Shown here one piece after another: positions 12,036 to 24,585 of a stretch of 64,000 nt of DNA. A program made the translations under genes and the position numbers. The stretch lies in assembly GCF_958295425.1 (NCBI RefSeq), contig NC_081138.1, positions 4,295,302 to 4,359,301 of the forward strand, given 5' to 3'. Source of the stretch: Solea solea (taxonomy: Eukaryota > Chordata > Actinopteri > Pleuronectiformes > Soleidae). Numbering within the stretch: position 1 is the first letter of the stretch; each line of letters starts with the position of its first letter. A model generated the notes under the pieces. The model had not been told where the DNA came from, ran no database searches, and saw only the letters and a program-made list of their open reading frames with translations.

Positions 12036-12615
12036 ATAGGGGTGTCACAATCTTGATTGTAATTCAAATATTGATTGAAATAACTTCACAATATTGACCT
12101 TTGAAAACAAAGATGGAATTGAGGATTCAACCACTCCCCCATCACAGTGTTGTGGTTGTAGCCATTGTAACACAACGACACGGTACCTCCTCCTGCCAAC
12201 TAATAGTGACCATGGCAACTGGTGTTTTGGGTGACGCATCTACCAAACTCGAACCCCCTCACTCTTCTCTGAAATCAGCGGTGTGGTATTTTGCGTGAAC
12301 GTTGTTGACAAAGAAAACCACAGTGTGTAAGCTACGTTATGCGTATGTAGCAAAGCACAGGACTTTTCCGCATGCATCATATGGACGTAGACGTCACTAC
12401 GCATCTGCAGATTCAGCCGTTGACGATGATAGTCACGTGTGACTGCAGTGCTAAGTCCTGCATGTCTGCCAAAGTCTTGCAGACATGTATACAAAGACAC
12501 CGGAAATGGCATATATTTTAAAAATCGATTAAAGAATTTTATGAATCGATATTGCATCCTTCAAATGAAGGTCAATATGAAGTGGAAAATGAATTTTGTG
12601 AATCCAGCCCTAATC
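12036..12615 (+). mobile_element. Internally deleted BED-finger hAT transposon
   Basis: The ends read TAGGGGTGTCAC (from 12037) and, inverted at about 12604-12613, TAGGGCTGG, typical of hAT elements. The interior keeps a broken N-terminal BED zinc-finger region. SLKSAVWYFA is encoded at about 12267-12296. After a stop codon and a frame change, a KLRYAYVAKH-like stretch follows at about 12328-12360. Segment 12304-12392 is about 84% identical by eye to 50608-50695, which lies just upstream of a recognisable transposase core there. The central and C-terminal transposase is missing here and the sequence passes straight to the 3' end, so this copy cannot move itself. ATCGATT words near 12525-12550 are subterminal. 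Confidence 0.65.
12206..12219. promoter_or_regulatory. X-box (RFX) motif inside the hAT relic
   Basis: GTGACCATGGCAAC is a perfect match to the RFX consensus GTNRCC-NN-RGYAAC. It lies within transposon sequence, so any activity would be transposon-derived. Function is not shown. Confidence 0.35.
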
Positions 12616-13639
12616 ATAATCCTTAGCAGACTCTCGTAAAGCTACAAAATTATGTTTATGCAAGTGTGGCAGAAATCCTTGGGTGCGTTGTTTTTCTGCA
12701 TCAAATTACTGAGGAGTTTCTGATGCTTTAGGATACTATAGAGGCCCTAACGTAAGACAACATTTATATACATTATACTTAATTGAACACTAAATTAGAA
12801 TTTAATGAATTTTTTTTTTAGTTGGTCTGTAGTCTTTCAGAGCTAATTGGGCTTAAAAAAGTTCCTGAAGGGTAGCAAGAATGAGAAAATTGCAGGTCAA
12901 ATCCATTCGCTAATGTTTTTTGTTTTACTTGGGTTATTTTCGTATGGCACACACTGCAGTCATTCATAAAGATGTGCATACTTTTGAAGAACATTTTATT
13001 TTATACACCAGCACACACAGTTCTGTGCAACTATTCTTACTGGGATAATGACTTCAGTTCACTGGGAAAACCAACAAATTATCACTAACCTATACCAAAA
13101 CCAGTTAATGCCAGAAAAGGTCCTGAAGAGGCAACAAAAACACTCACACACAACACATGTCAACATGGCAATACATTGTTTCATGGAAACAGTGTACGGG
13201 AATACTTTAGATATATTCAATAGTGCATTTAGTTTGCCTATGCCAAACATCTCCCAATTTCACCACTGCAGAATGAATATTGATGCAGGAGAAACACAAC
13301 AAATACACAAGTATGCGAACAAACAAACAACGGACCAGGTAAGGTCTGTGGCCGGCCACACTCACTGACAATAGAAGAATCAATACACTCATCAAATTGG
13401 ACACAGAGGCGCCAATTAGTGGTTAGAGCAAGTGCTGTTGAGGATACCTTGAATGGTCATCAATGAGGCCACGGGACACCTATGGTATATGACTACATTC
13501 ATTCACGAAAATTGAGAAATTTAACACATCTCAACTCTCTAATTAAAGAACTGTTATACAGATGTTTTTCACACAAGAAACACTGATCCAAATGGCTATA
13601 AAACTGATTACCAACCTGTAATTTTGATCCGAAAACTAG
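12616..13639. other. Non-coding stretch, no gene seen
   Basis: AT-rich unique DNA with a T9 run near 12811. The 106-codon plus-strand frame at 13048-13368 has no recognisable motif and overlaps minus-strand frames. It is not annotated as a gene. Confidence 0.5.
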
Positions 13640-13790
13640 GGACACACTGGATGCATTTCTAACGTGTGACAGCTGCATTCCTGATCTGCTGCATCCCACA
13701 TGTGTCTGGTGTTCACACAGCAAGTGTATTGTGTCTGTTGTGACCATATGTTTTACATATGGTTAGCCTTTAAAAGTGGCCATAAATTAA
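13640..13790 (+). mobile_element. Interspersed repeat F, copy 1
   Basis: This copy and 63711-63865 share a colinear order of words: CACTGGATG, GTGTGACAGCT, CTGCTGC, TGTTCACACAG, TTGTCTGTTGTG-like, then GCCTTT. Both are on the plus strand. About 150 bp is recognisable and the ends are not resolved. It is probably a fragment of a fish MITE. Confidence 0.5.
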
Positions 13791-15888
13791 AAAAGAAAAA
13801 AAAAAGGCCTACAAAGTCAACAAAATTGACTGTACGGTATAAAGCCATGCAACTACGATCTTGCAGTGCTCATACTTGGAAGAGGGTACAGGAAGGGTTG
13901 TTTATATTTACTTTTTGAGACATTTTTCAACAGATATAGGTTATGTAACTGTGGTGGAAGATCTCCTTCACCATCTATTTTGCTGTAAACCCCCTAGAAG
14001 ACCACCATTGCTCCCAAGTAAGAAGTGACTCAGATGTCAGGCTCAAATGGGCAGTGACGCCGTTTTAAATCCGATAACATGGCCACCAAAAAACAAACAG
14101 CTAGAGTCCTCCAGTGTGGTCCAGGCATGAACAAGAAAAAAGAAAGAGAAAGATATTTACTCCAGAGATGAATTTACTGTTGGCTTGGAGCACTGATTGC
14201 ATCATCATCCCAACACACACTCTGTGGTAGCTTCGTGAGACACATGTATATTGTGACAACATATAACAGGGACTTTAGGGGAAATTCACACACCAGCTAA
14301 CAATTAGTGCAAGTGGAGACCAAATATAATACCCCCCACCTAGGACTAAATAAAGCAACATAACTATATAACAGACTTTCACTGGGTAACTAAAGCTCCC
14401 ATCTAATAGCCAGACAGCACAAAGCAACTTGTTTACATGCAGTTTAAGAAAACAAGTATGCATGAGTGTCTAAGACTGGATGTGTGAATGTGTATTTCTA
14501 TCTGGAATGGAAACTGCAGTAACTAAAAGAGGCACTTCCTTGAGGGAATTATTCTTCTGGTGCTCACAAGGTATCACTTCTCAGCATGTGAACCTGCACA
14601 CAGATGTGCTTTTAACACACACACACAACCTTCCAGGCAAACGACAACTATCAACATATGTATGCAATTTAGCCAATTAAAGGTTTAACCCATAACCCAG
14701 TGCAGCCCTACCGCAGAGGTAGAACATTGTTTTTTTTCCATGTGAGCAAAAGACACAGGGATTAGAAAAAGATGTTTTAAAATTAGAAAGCACAAAAGGC
14801 GAGAATCACGTGCGATTAGTGAACAGCAGACCCGTTGAATGCTTGAGCTATTTCCATAACAGTTCGCCATTTCACAGAGCCACACAAATCAACAAAAGAA
14901 CAATTCAATTACAACAACAACGCAAACACAAAACAATTCTCTACGCATCTCAATGTATCAAAACATCAATTTCCAATATTACTCCAAATGGAGATGTTTT
15001 CTTAAATTAATAGAAAAGCGATTTAAAAAATATTATACTCTTACCATTTTGACAACTTTGATGTAATTTACAAAAAAATTAAGTTTTTACATAGCAGCTA
15101 TTAGACCGGAATCTAGCTGGAAAACTACAATTGTAAGGTTTCTGACTTTTTAAATCAGTTACAGACCTTTACCTTGCTTTAGATTATATTTGTCAGTTAG
15201 AATGTAGACATTGGGTTGTGGAGACAAGACTATTTGGTCATCCTGACTTCCCTGACCTACGCCTGTGTAGTGCTACATATGCGTTACCTCAAACCTACTT
15301 TGTCATTAACACTGCATGTTTGCACAGACAAAAAAAGAAGTAATAACCACCACAGAAACAGGATTACACAAGACCAGTGCAGCTCTACGGTGAAACCCAG
15401 TTCTGACACACACACCACAATGTCTGTCGGGCCTAGGTTAAACTATATCATCGTAACTTTCAGTTCAGTTCAGCAGAGTGATGTTGCTGCTACAACTGCT
15501 TGAAATAACTGACTCCTATTTAAGGTGTTCATTTTTGTAAAACTCATCAGTGCAGAATCATCCACATATCAGCAAATCATCTTAAATATGAGAAATGTCC
15601 ACATCTATAAAGCTAAATCATGCTGCAAAAAGCATAGCAAACATTGTAATTTTGATTTTATTCTTATTTTAAATTATGTCAATCTACAGTCCTGTGCATG
15701 GAACATGTTCTCCAAGCAGTGTGTAATAAAAACAACTCCATGTCTGTGGTGTCCACAGCTGTCCAAGAAAGTACTCTCGGTAGTATAACTGACGACGTAT
15801 AGGTCTGTACTTTCTTTATTTTCACAATGTATAAACTGATACTGCAGTGCACTCTGTATAATTGATGAGTGCTGTGAAATAATACAAT
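13791..15888. other. Non-coding stretch, no gene seen
   Basis: Mostly AT-rich unique DNA with an A-rich tract at about 13788-13804. Frames of 60-95 codons occur here on both strands and overlap each other without known motifs or splice-site support. Confidence 0.5.
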
Positions 15889-15925
15889 AAAAAAAATCCC
15901 AGCTAACCCAGCTGGGATTTTTTTT
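15889..15925. repeat. Perfect 16-bp-stem hairpin
   Basis: The left arm AAAAAAAATCCCAGCT (15889-15904) and right arm AGCTGGGATTTTTTTT (15910-15925) are perfectly complementary around a 5-nt loop, AACCC. It looks like a rho-independent terminator, but in a vertebrate setting it is more likely a transposon footprint or fold-back remnant. It could stop RNA polymerase III because of the T8 tract. Confidence 0.85.
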
Positions 15926-16611
15926 CTGCCAGTTAGTGAGCAGACACCATGTCCATGCTAATGCCTTACTTCGAGCTACAGAGCCACAGAGCAGCTACCT
16001 CTGGTCATGAAAGCAGCACAACAGACATAACAAGTGCAGAAGTAGTGCTGCTTTCAATGTTAGCCATGCTACAGCTGTGATACCAGTGTTAAGCGCTGAT
16101 TAACAGAAGCTTCAGACACTATCTAAACAGGATTTAAGTGACACCAACAGGTGGAATGAAAATGCAAAAGATTCCTCTTGGCTAGCAAAGTTGTTACAAC
16201 AGTATTTGTAAATCCCAGGGAGAATAAGCAGCTGGATTAGCTACAGGTTAGAATAAAAGAAGAAAAATCCAGAAACAAAATGTGTAGTCGTCTCAGCAAC
16301 GAGACTGTCGAATGATTTGAGGACAATAAATCACGTATGATGAAAAAAAATATGGTGACCTGAGTTAAGAAAATAGTTGGGTATAAAAACAGTAATAAAA
16401 ACACACTTGCCACACAGACTGAGGCTCTGAGGAGAGCCAATTCAAATTTAGTGTAAGAAACGACTGTTTTTGTTTCGTATTTGACTGACCAGACGGAGCT
16501 CTCACGCAGCCCAAACTAGTCTGAGACCTTTGGGTGCTCTTAAAAAGCTGCCAAACACACTCTCGATCTTCTCACTTCTCTCTCAGCCATCCCCTACCCC
16601 CACTCTCTCAG

Positions 16612-16868
16612 GCTGGAATTTCCTGTTGATGGCCCAGTGCAAACGCCCACTCTTTTATGGAAAAGTTGCTTTGAAGATGTGCAGGAGAGACAGAAAGAGA
16701 AAGCTGCAGAATAGAATTGCATGTCATAATGGTGCCTTCTGGCTAAATCTGGAAAGTTTACACTGCTGGCACACCAACAGAACCATTTACCCATGCCAGG
16801 GAGACCAACTACAACTAAAATTACACCAGTGGAAAATATACAGATTTACAGAGAATAAAAATTGTTGA
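16612..16868 (+). other. Candidate 3'-terminal coding exon (weak)
   Basis: A long pyrimidine tract with CCCCCACTCTCTCAG ends at 16611. After it a frame stays open for about 85 codons to TGA at 16866-16868, with a basic stretch (CRRDRKRKLQNR). The peptide is not recognised. A pyrimidine-rich AG alone is weak evidence, and no partner exon is known. Confidence 0.15.
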
Positions 16869-17762
16869 CCAGGTTATAAAAACACGTTGATGGAAGTATT
16901 ACACAGAAAGGCAAAGCGGCGCAGCATGCAGGATTACACAAACATCAGTCTTTCCCTGGACAGCATTCACTAACAGATGTTGTTTAACTAAGTTTCTGGT
17001 CTCTGCACAAGAGTGGTTTCAAGGAGGGCCCACAGTGGTGGGACAGTTCAGAGGACAAGGGGTGCACAGAGCCAAGGGAAAAGAGACAGACGATACAGGT
17101 GTGTGTGAATGTAAAGCCCTCAAACTTAGCGTACTCAAGTTTCCTTCACAAAGCTTCCATTTTGACTTGGTGGACCCAACCCCCTCCTCATCTTGCACAC
17201 AGATGCAAATGCCCTTCTCCGCTTGTTTGCCTGGCAATTCAACTTTGCTCTCAGCATGTCACATGTTAAGGCACAATGTAGCATGTGTTAGTTGACCACA
17301 ACAAGCACTAGTAGATGGACTCTTAACTGTCAGTCCACTCTGTATGTGATGTAATATTGGGCTGTTTCACGGGGAGCACTGGAGGGGGGGTGGCGGCGTT
17401 GCTTGGCATTGTGTTTTTGCTTCACCCCTCCTCCTGTTTTTGTTCGGTTGAGTGACTCATCAAAAAACGCCCCTGTGCACTCTTTTGTATCCATCTAAGG
17501 TCTGGCCAATATGAAAGCAGCCCTGGAGAGAGGAAGACAAAAGGATACACATGTGACACACCAAGGCCTTTTGGGGATCTGGGTCAGAACAGAAGTGAGC
17601 CGCTTCTCAAAGCCTGTCTTTCACTAGTAAACGCCTCTGACAGCCTGTAGCCCAAGGCAGTTTCACTATACCCTTATACACCTATAGTTTCATCTCAATG
17701 GCCAACTTCAAATCCAAATGTCATACAAAAAAAGTGATCCTTCTTGGACAGGGCAGATGTAT

Positions 17763-17763
<1 letters not shown>

Positions 17764-17796
<33 letters not shown>
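17764..17796. repeat. (CA)n microsatellite
   Basis: An uninterrupted run of about 16 CA units. Confidence 0.95.
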
Positions 17797-17798
<2 letters not shown>

Positions 17799-18374
17799 AT
17801 GTCAAAAAGCCCATGGTGTTCATCGGAGGCGATTCGTCAGGGCAGAGCTAAGAAGCAGAAGGCAGCATTCATATGCAGATAATTCGCCATGTGTGGAAGG
17901 ACCACAGCAAAAAAGGGGGCTTCCCTCCACACTATAACTTGGCTACACAACCTCTCATAAGGATGTGACACATTCAATCATCATGTAGCAGGCTGGAGGA
18001 CTAGTTAAAGCAAAGCCTACCAACAGATGTGCAGTGTGCACTGGCCTGGATTTGACCCACTTAGATTGCTAACACGGTCACGCAATGGGTCTGGGCTTAA
18101 AAATAGGGAACACATATGAGAATAAACTAAAATCCTACATTGTCAAGATGCAGAAATGAATTTTGAATAGTTCAAAACATCTGGCAGCAAAAAGCGTAAT
18201 CAAAAAACAGCATCATTCAAGTGAACGCCACGTCCACCGCTAGCAAAACAAACAAGAACCAAAAGAATTAACAGTAATAATCTGACGTGCCAGTTAGGCA
18301 GAAAAACAATTTCAATCACAAAATGGTTGTCTGTAATCCCGTTGCCTGCACACTGTCAAACACTTCTCTTACAC

Positions 18375-18398
18375 AACGAACGAACGAACGAACGAACG
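18375..18398. repeat. (AACG)6 tetranucleotide microsatellite
   Basis: Six perfect AACG units. Each unit carries a CpG, so the repeat is a small CpG cluster as well as a likely length-variable marker. Confidence 0.95.
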
Positions 18399-20962
18399 TG
18401 AGAGGGCTCAAGATAGAGCAACGGAGCAGGGATCCAGCTTTTGAAGCATAAAGGAGTGAGTCATGATGACCTACATAGGCTGTGGGGAGAGAGTGAGAGC
18501 TAAAGAGAAGGGGGGTGGGAGAGAGATTCCTTCTGCATATCAAAGTGTTTACTTGGCTCTGCATGTGCCTTCTCTGTGGGAGAGAGGGAAGGGAAAAGGG
18601 AAAGCAAGAGGGGGGTAGATAACATTAGGATGGAAAAGAAAATGAGTGAACAGGAAATGAGTTAAATAATACAATGGCTGTCACTGTTGTTGTTGCCTCT
18701 TGTTGATCCCTGCACTCCATGACACACACGGTGAGACCAGCCATCAATTTTGAAAAATGTACCTTTACGCAACACAGGTCTGGACTATCAGTCAGTGTTT
18801 TCAATTTGCACATAAAAAATAAAATGACTGAATGGAAAGAATCTTAAAATATATCTAAATGAGATAATAAATACCAATAAGTGCGATAAGCAGATATTTA
18901 GACGGACAAATTTAGACGATATCGCAGCTTCCTTATTTCGCTGCACTAAAAAAAATAGCAGAAGTGGCAGATGAGAGGAGGAAAGAGTAGACTGATGTGG
19001 AAACCACAACATTTGCCAACTTAGTGCAAGGTTCAAATATTACTACAATAACAGATGCAGCAACAACAAAACATAACCACATGACAGTTAATGAAGGTCA
19101 TTATGCCATTGTTGCACCTTCCACTCATTCCTCTCTGCTGACCTGCTTTGCACCAGCTACTGTGTATCTTGGGGAACTAACTTCCAATATTCCCCTAGCA
19201 GTAGTGAATGGAAACACAAAAAACTTCAGAAACTCAGAAACCCAGCTCCAGAGACCATTTCATAACTAACATCATGCCCTCTACCATTGGTTGTGGTCAA
19301 TCTACAGAAGAAAAAACAAGATTAAAATGTACGCGACAGGGGTACAGTGTTTTCATGATATCTCAGCTTGAATTCACTCCATTATGAAAGGGGACCAGCA
19401 ACATTCCTGACCGATCAATAAGTACAGCAAATGGATCCAGTTGCATTTGAAGTAAAGCCGTGGATCTGGTTCCCTAATTACCTCTGCCACTGAACCTAGC
19501 TCTGCCTCCTTCTTTTGTCTCCACCACAAATTTCCCCAGTACAATGGAGAAGTTTTCACACTATGTGTGGGCCTGAGCTGTTGGGGAGAACAGAGGAGCA
19601 GTAGTGACTTCAGGGAGAAGCACTGAGGGAAAGCAAAGGAGAACAAGGAGAAGCGGTGATGCAAACAGAAAAGCTTTTATTTTGAAAATAGGACAATCTA
19701 AGAACAAAACATGAAACTCTGTGATACACTATCTGCAGTTGAAATAGCTCTCAGATCAAGCTGAGTTCTGGGATCAGACACCTTACTTTATTGATTGGAA
19801 TAATAGTCAAATTAAAGCAGTGCTATGTGAAAAGAGGAACGCCAAACCAAGGCCATGGTACATGCCAATCTAAAAATCCCAGTAGATGTGAATTCATAAT
19901 GTAGTGGCAAAAGAACACTTAATTCCAAAGCCACTGAATAGTTGTTAGCTGTAAGTAGGGTACTGTTGTAATTCATCAATCATGAAGGCGAGAGAGAGTT
20001 GTGTGAAGGATTTGCACATTTATTTCCACTTGCCGTACATCCAAGTTACATTTCTATCCACATGTATCCAAGCTTCTCGAGGATCAACAACACATAGGAA
20101 TATTCCCTTGATGTTCCAGGTTGTGAAATCGTCATTCATCGTCATAGAGAGTACAGCTTCTAAAACGGACACAACAATCCAAGATCTTTTTCAGTACATA
20201 TCTTCCAATTCCTTTATCTATCATAGCCATCAAATATATCAAAGTGTCCATGGCAGCTTTTATCTAAAGAACAAAATAACATCGGAAAGGCCGCAAAGCC
20301 ACTTTCCTTTCCTTGTGAGAATATTTAATTTAAGCTTAAGGCCAAGTTAACTACTACTTCAACTGTTAATAAATTAGATTGTAACAAGTGTCAAATCTTG
20401 CATCAACTACCCAGCCTAACCCTGAACTAAAACCAACTTAACTCTGGCTTCTACACATAATACTAGCATATTTTGCAACGTTTGTGCCACTACAGTATTT
20501 AGCTTTTAGGAAATAACATTGCCACTACTGCATTTGACTAAATAAATAGAATTTGTGAAAAGATACTGTAAAAAAAAAGACAATAAAGCAATAAACAGAG
20601 TGGCAGAACTCCTCTTCCCCTCGCTGTCCTTTCTGTTTCTTTGAATTTTGTGCTGTATCACCACTAAATGTGGCCATGGGAGCTCTGCCAAAGAGCTGTA
20701 AGACTGCCATCCACAAGAGGATGGCTGCTACCAAAACAACCGACTACGTCACCACTGAGTACACTTTCATCCACCAGTCCTCTCTCATACAAAAAAACTG
20801 GAATCATGTCTCCATTTCGCCTCCTCCACCAAAAAACAGATAACATAGAAATACAATATAAATGTTACAATGTAGAGTGGGGAGGGAATAGACATGGAGA
20901 CTGGCCTGTGTGGACATATGGTAACAAGAGTATGGGGAGTAAAATGAAGGGTGTGGTGTGCT

Positions 20963-20985
20963 TGTGTGTGTGTGTGTGTGTGTGT
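20963..20985. repeat. (TG)n microsatellite
   Basis: About 11 uninterrupted TG units. Confidence 0.95.
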
Positions 20986-21634
20986 TTACGGGAGGTGTTT
21001 GGAAATGGGCAAAGGCGACTCAAGCGAGATGAGGTTAGGGCAACGAGGGAGGAAAGAGGAGGCGGCGGGGGGGATGTAAGGGGGAGGAGGAGAAATGCAC
21101 TAAAAGGACTGGTGAATTATTGATGAGAGCCAGCAGGCTGGCCCTTAGTACTGATGCACGCACACACACATATTTGAAAGGTGCACACAGGCATTTACAA
21201 GGAGCATGGATACTGTTACACATTACATCAGCTGTGCCCCATCCCCTCTCCTCTTTTATCCTCCAGCCACCACCCACAACTTTAGCTTTTATTGAGTCGG
21301 GCTGTCCCATTGTGTCTCTACCTCAACCCGTCCTCTTGCCCTCTGTCACACTATCTCCATATTATATTTCAACCTCCCTAGCAAGTCTGTTGTATAAAAC
21401 ACTTCTATCAACACTTGTGGAACCTCTAAATCACACACTAAGCAAAAGAGCAATACAAATAATAATAACAACAGCAATAAGTTGTGTTGAGAGCAAACCT
21501 TTGTAGGTGCCGACCACAATATTCAAGTTCATACAGAGGCTAAAAGACACATACCCCCCCCTCCCACAATGATGTGTGCAGGCTGAGCTCAGCATAGTGC
21601 TCCTGATCAAATCCATTCTGCACAAATATGAAAA

Positions 21635-21648
21635 GGGGGGGGGGGGGG
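21635..21648. repeat. G14 homopolymer
   Basis: Fourteen consecutive G after AAAA. It can form intermolecular or slipped G-quadruplex structures and is prone to sequencing and replication slippage. Confidence 0.95.
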
Positions 21649-21798
21649 TACAGGACCAATATGACGCCACCCCTTCTCTGAGCCCTATCCCCGCCTTCCT
21701 GTGTGTGTGATAGTGTGAGAACAGAAGGAGAGAGAGAGGGAAAACGTGCGTGTCATGGGGCCTGCAGGAAATGTTGTGTCTGAGACTGGAGAGTGAGG

Positions 21799-21815
21799 AA
21801 AAAAAAAAAAAAAAA
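21799..21815. repeat. A17 homopolymer
   Basis: Seventeen consecutive A. No retroposed gene or SINE body was recognised upstream, so it is recorded as a simple repeat. Confidence 0.9.
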
Positions 21816-22372
21816 CAAAGCTGAGGGAAAATTAGGAAAGAATAAGGACCACGAAAGTGACACAGGCTTTCGTCTGTTCTAAGTTTTACTGTGCTCATCA
21901 CAAAAAGAAGGAAGTGGCTTATTTATATTTTGATAGGACGGTGTTGCTCGAATAACTAAACTCGATCACATAAGAGTCATAGCAACCAGCTCAGTCCTCC
22001 AAGAAACTTCTCCATCCCCAACAGAGACAAATAAGACATACACATGATCCACAACAGGAAGGAATATGTTTATATTCTAACAGAGAACAGAAATGTAATA
22101 TTATTTGTTCTATAAAAGTGTATCTATATCCATATCCTGAGCCACTGGAATTAAAATGCCTATTTGGGGGTCTCCGGCAAACAGAGATGTTCTAATATTT
22201 GATACCAGAGCATGGGCATATATTTAGGGTTTCCATACGTGCGTATGCAAACAGAGCACTGCATGCTGAAGTGAGCAGAGCAAAGCTGAGCTGCATAAAA
22301 AGCTGCCTACTAGCTCTGCCTCAACATTGTTGATGCCTCTAGAGCTCTGGTCTGCCCTTCCCCCATTTTCTC

Positions 22373-22376
<4 letters not shown>

Positions 22377-22409
<33 letters not shown>
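22377..22409. repeat. (CT)16 microsatellite
   Basis: An uninterrupted CT run preceded by a pyrimidine-rich stretch. The antisense frame translates it as an Arg-Glu repeat, which is an artefact. Confidence 0.95.
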
Positions 22410-22412
<3 letters not shown>

Positions 22413-23534
22413 TTCTGTTTCCCCTCCCCCTGACTGCGGCAGGCAGGCAAGCAGGGCAGATGGTATCCTAGCAAGGAGAATGACCCTGGTGTTCGTGCCC
22501 CTTGTTTTGAACCTGCAGTCCTGATTGTCCAAGCCTAATCCTACACTAGCCAGAGCTGCTGGAGCACTGCCAGCAATCTTATTAAGCGCACAAAGGCTTT
22601 TCATTCCAGCTAAGGTGCTAGCTAGCTCATCAGTCAACACACTGTGGCTCTGTGCTGTCACTCAGCTGCTCTCCTCCATCCTTCCTCTCAGACTTGCCTC
22701 GTGAATTGCTCGCCAACTTGCTCTTTACCCCCCCGTATGTTCATGTTTTGCCTGCTTCCATTCTCCTCTTCCTGCTTCTCTGGTTTCTCTTCTAGTCAGG
22801 TTTGATAAGGTTGTGGAAATTGCAGACATTAGGCATTTGTGCTACATTTAGTGTAGCAGCAGACGCAGTGTAATTTTGAGCGATAATGTGGTTAAACGAT
22901 AAGAGAGTGCATTTGAATACCACGAGGTATTGAATGTGGTCTGTACATAATGGTTTAAGCACATGGCGTGTTAAGGTACAAGCGAGACCAGTGTAAACAC
23001 GGCAGAATAATACTAAGGTGATTAAGGCTGAGAACAGGCACTTTGTGGACTTTATCAGCCAGTGGAAAAAGTGACCAGCAGTAAACTGATACGGAATGTG
23101 AAAAGGTTCATTTACTGTTCTACATGTCTTATCAGAGATTAGGACACATTAAGCTAAATTACTACACACAACATGTTTTATCTACTGGGCTACAGATCAT
23201 TTAAAACATGGCAACTATACAATTCAGTTGTAAGTGCAACCCCCATTCATTCATTTATTCACTTGAAATGTTAGAAAACACACACGTAATCCCAAGAAGA
23301 AGACAGGAAAACCATTTCTATCACAGAAGTAAATGGAAATCATGATAATTACAAAAGCTGCCATTAATTCACTGCGATCAGAGGACTGTGGTTTGTTAAA
23401 TCCATGAGCATATTTTTCTTATGCCTTTGCCATGCACTCTGAAAAGCTCGCTCATTCTTGCCGCCTCCTCCACTCGTTTGTCTCAGTCTCTCGGAGCTAA
23501 AATCAAAGATTATGACTGAGAATTATAAAGCCCC
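22410..23534. other. Non-coding stretch; GC-balanced unique block at 22430-22700
   Basis: The first 270 bp is non-repetitive with balanced composition. It carries an open minus-strand frame of about 75 codons (from a GTG near 22661) before the CT repeat is reached. No acceptor, donor or known motif supports it as coding, so a conserved non-coding element is an equal possibility. The remainder is AT-rich and featureless. Confidence 0.4.
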
Positions 23535-23547
23535 GTTGCCTAGCAAC
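23535..23547. promoter_or_regulatory. Perfect X-box (RFX) motif
   Basis: GTTGCCTAGCAAC is identical to the site at 4911-4923. An ATCAAAG word (TCF/LEF type) lies just upstream at about 23500, and a GAGCATATTTTT stretch is near 23407. The cluster suggests an enhancer-like conserved block of about 150 bp. Function is inferred only. Confidence 0.4.
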
Positions 23548-23940
23548 CTACACAAAAAGCCACACTACATCAGATCACATGAGGGACATGTGCAGGCTCA
23601 TACACACCCACACGCGCACAATAATATAGGGCTTATGCTTCCCTGAAGCCAAATCTAGAATGACTGGAAAACAGAAATGCTTCGTGTGGGTGAATACCTA
23701 TTTTTCATAATAAAAGTGATAAATCCTTTATACCCAAGTCAAGGAGAATAGCAACATATTCATTTCGAATGAAGCAGAACTCTTTATTGCCACAGTGCCA
23801 TTGTGTCTATTGTGAGTGACAATTACAGTTAACAAATACATAAAAACACTGATATTTTGACTGAGACAACTGCAGCAGTACAGCACGTTGCTAGGTGAGA
23901 AGCAACAACTCATATAACGTGCTGAAAAACAGGACTAACA

Positions 23941-23961
23941 AGAGAGAGAGAGGGAGAGAGG
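23941..23961. repeat. (GA)n microsatellite
   Basis: A short, slightly interrupted GA run. Confidence 0.85.
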
Positions 23962-24585
23962 TGGAGAGAAAGGACGGCATTGTGGGGCCAGCACTCCTTG
24001 GTTTAAAGACGGGCCATAAAGAGGGACAACCTTACACTTTTACAGCTGTAATGTTTACCAACACAAAAGGTTCAGAGCATAGTCCAGTTCACTGTTGCTC
24101 AGCTCAACCACACGTCATTTAGTCCCGAGATCCTTTCAAACCTCAAACTCAGAGCTCTTTGAAAAATTAACCCTTTGGTGGCCAGTATTTCTCTCATCAC
24201 TTGGTGTTGGTAAGACTTACTGCAGTGGTTTCCTAAAAGGCATACAACTTTATTAACACAAGCAGGTAAAGTCAATGCAGATGATATACAGGAGGACAGC
24301 TTCAACCACACCAGCTAACCTTCTGTACTTAAGAATCCATCAGGCTTAGTGATCAATAGAAATAGGTCGTGGCTTTGTGCTGCAGCTGCCGCATTGTAAT
24401 AAAAGCCTCACTGGGCCTGACCCGGCAAAAGTAAAGACTGATAAAAAGGCTGTGTTGGATTACCTGCATGCTATAAAATGCAATATTGGTCTCATACTGT
24501 ACACTGCTGCAGTCCCTCTTTTCATCCTCGGTATAAATGCTCCATTTTTGTTTTTTGGCTCTTCTCCCATTATGCCCAGTCTGCT
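23962..24585. other. Non-coding stretch, no gene seen
   Basis: Unique sequence immediately left of the promoter-like block. Overlapping minus-strand frames of 70-90 codons at 24099-24687 are the nearest open frames to that block, but they carry no known motif and change frame. Confidence 0.4.

Larger units (their letters stand above)
16869..21634. other. Non-coding stretch with several microsatellites
   Basis: No gene is supported across this interval. It holds a CA repeat (17764-17796), an AACG tetranucleotide repeat (18375-18398) and a GT repeat (20963-20985). The longest frames (19982-20350, 20668-21123) lack known motifs. The latter translates low-complexity GT and GGA DNA. Confidence 0.5.

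Noticed and set aside
19982..20350. 122-codon ATG-start plus-strand frame
   Set aside because: No recognisable domain, AT-rich codons and no supporting splice or promoter signals.
21431..21901. 156-codon minus-strand open frame
   Set aside because: It includes translated homopolymers (poly-Phe from A17, poly-Pro from G14), typical of a spurious frame.
22224..22661. 145-codon minus-strand open frame with a protein-like first half
   Set aside because: It starts from GTG only, and its second half is an Arg-Glu repeat from the CT microsatellite. There is no acceptor or known motif. It is kept only as a note in the region entry.
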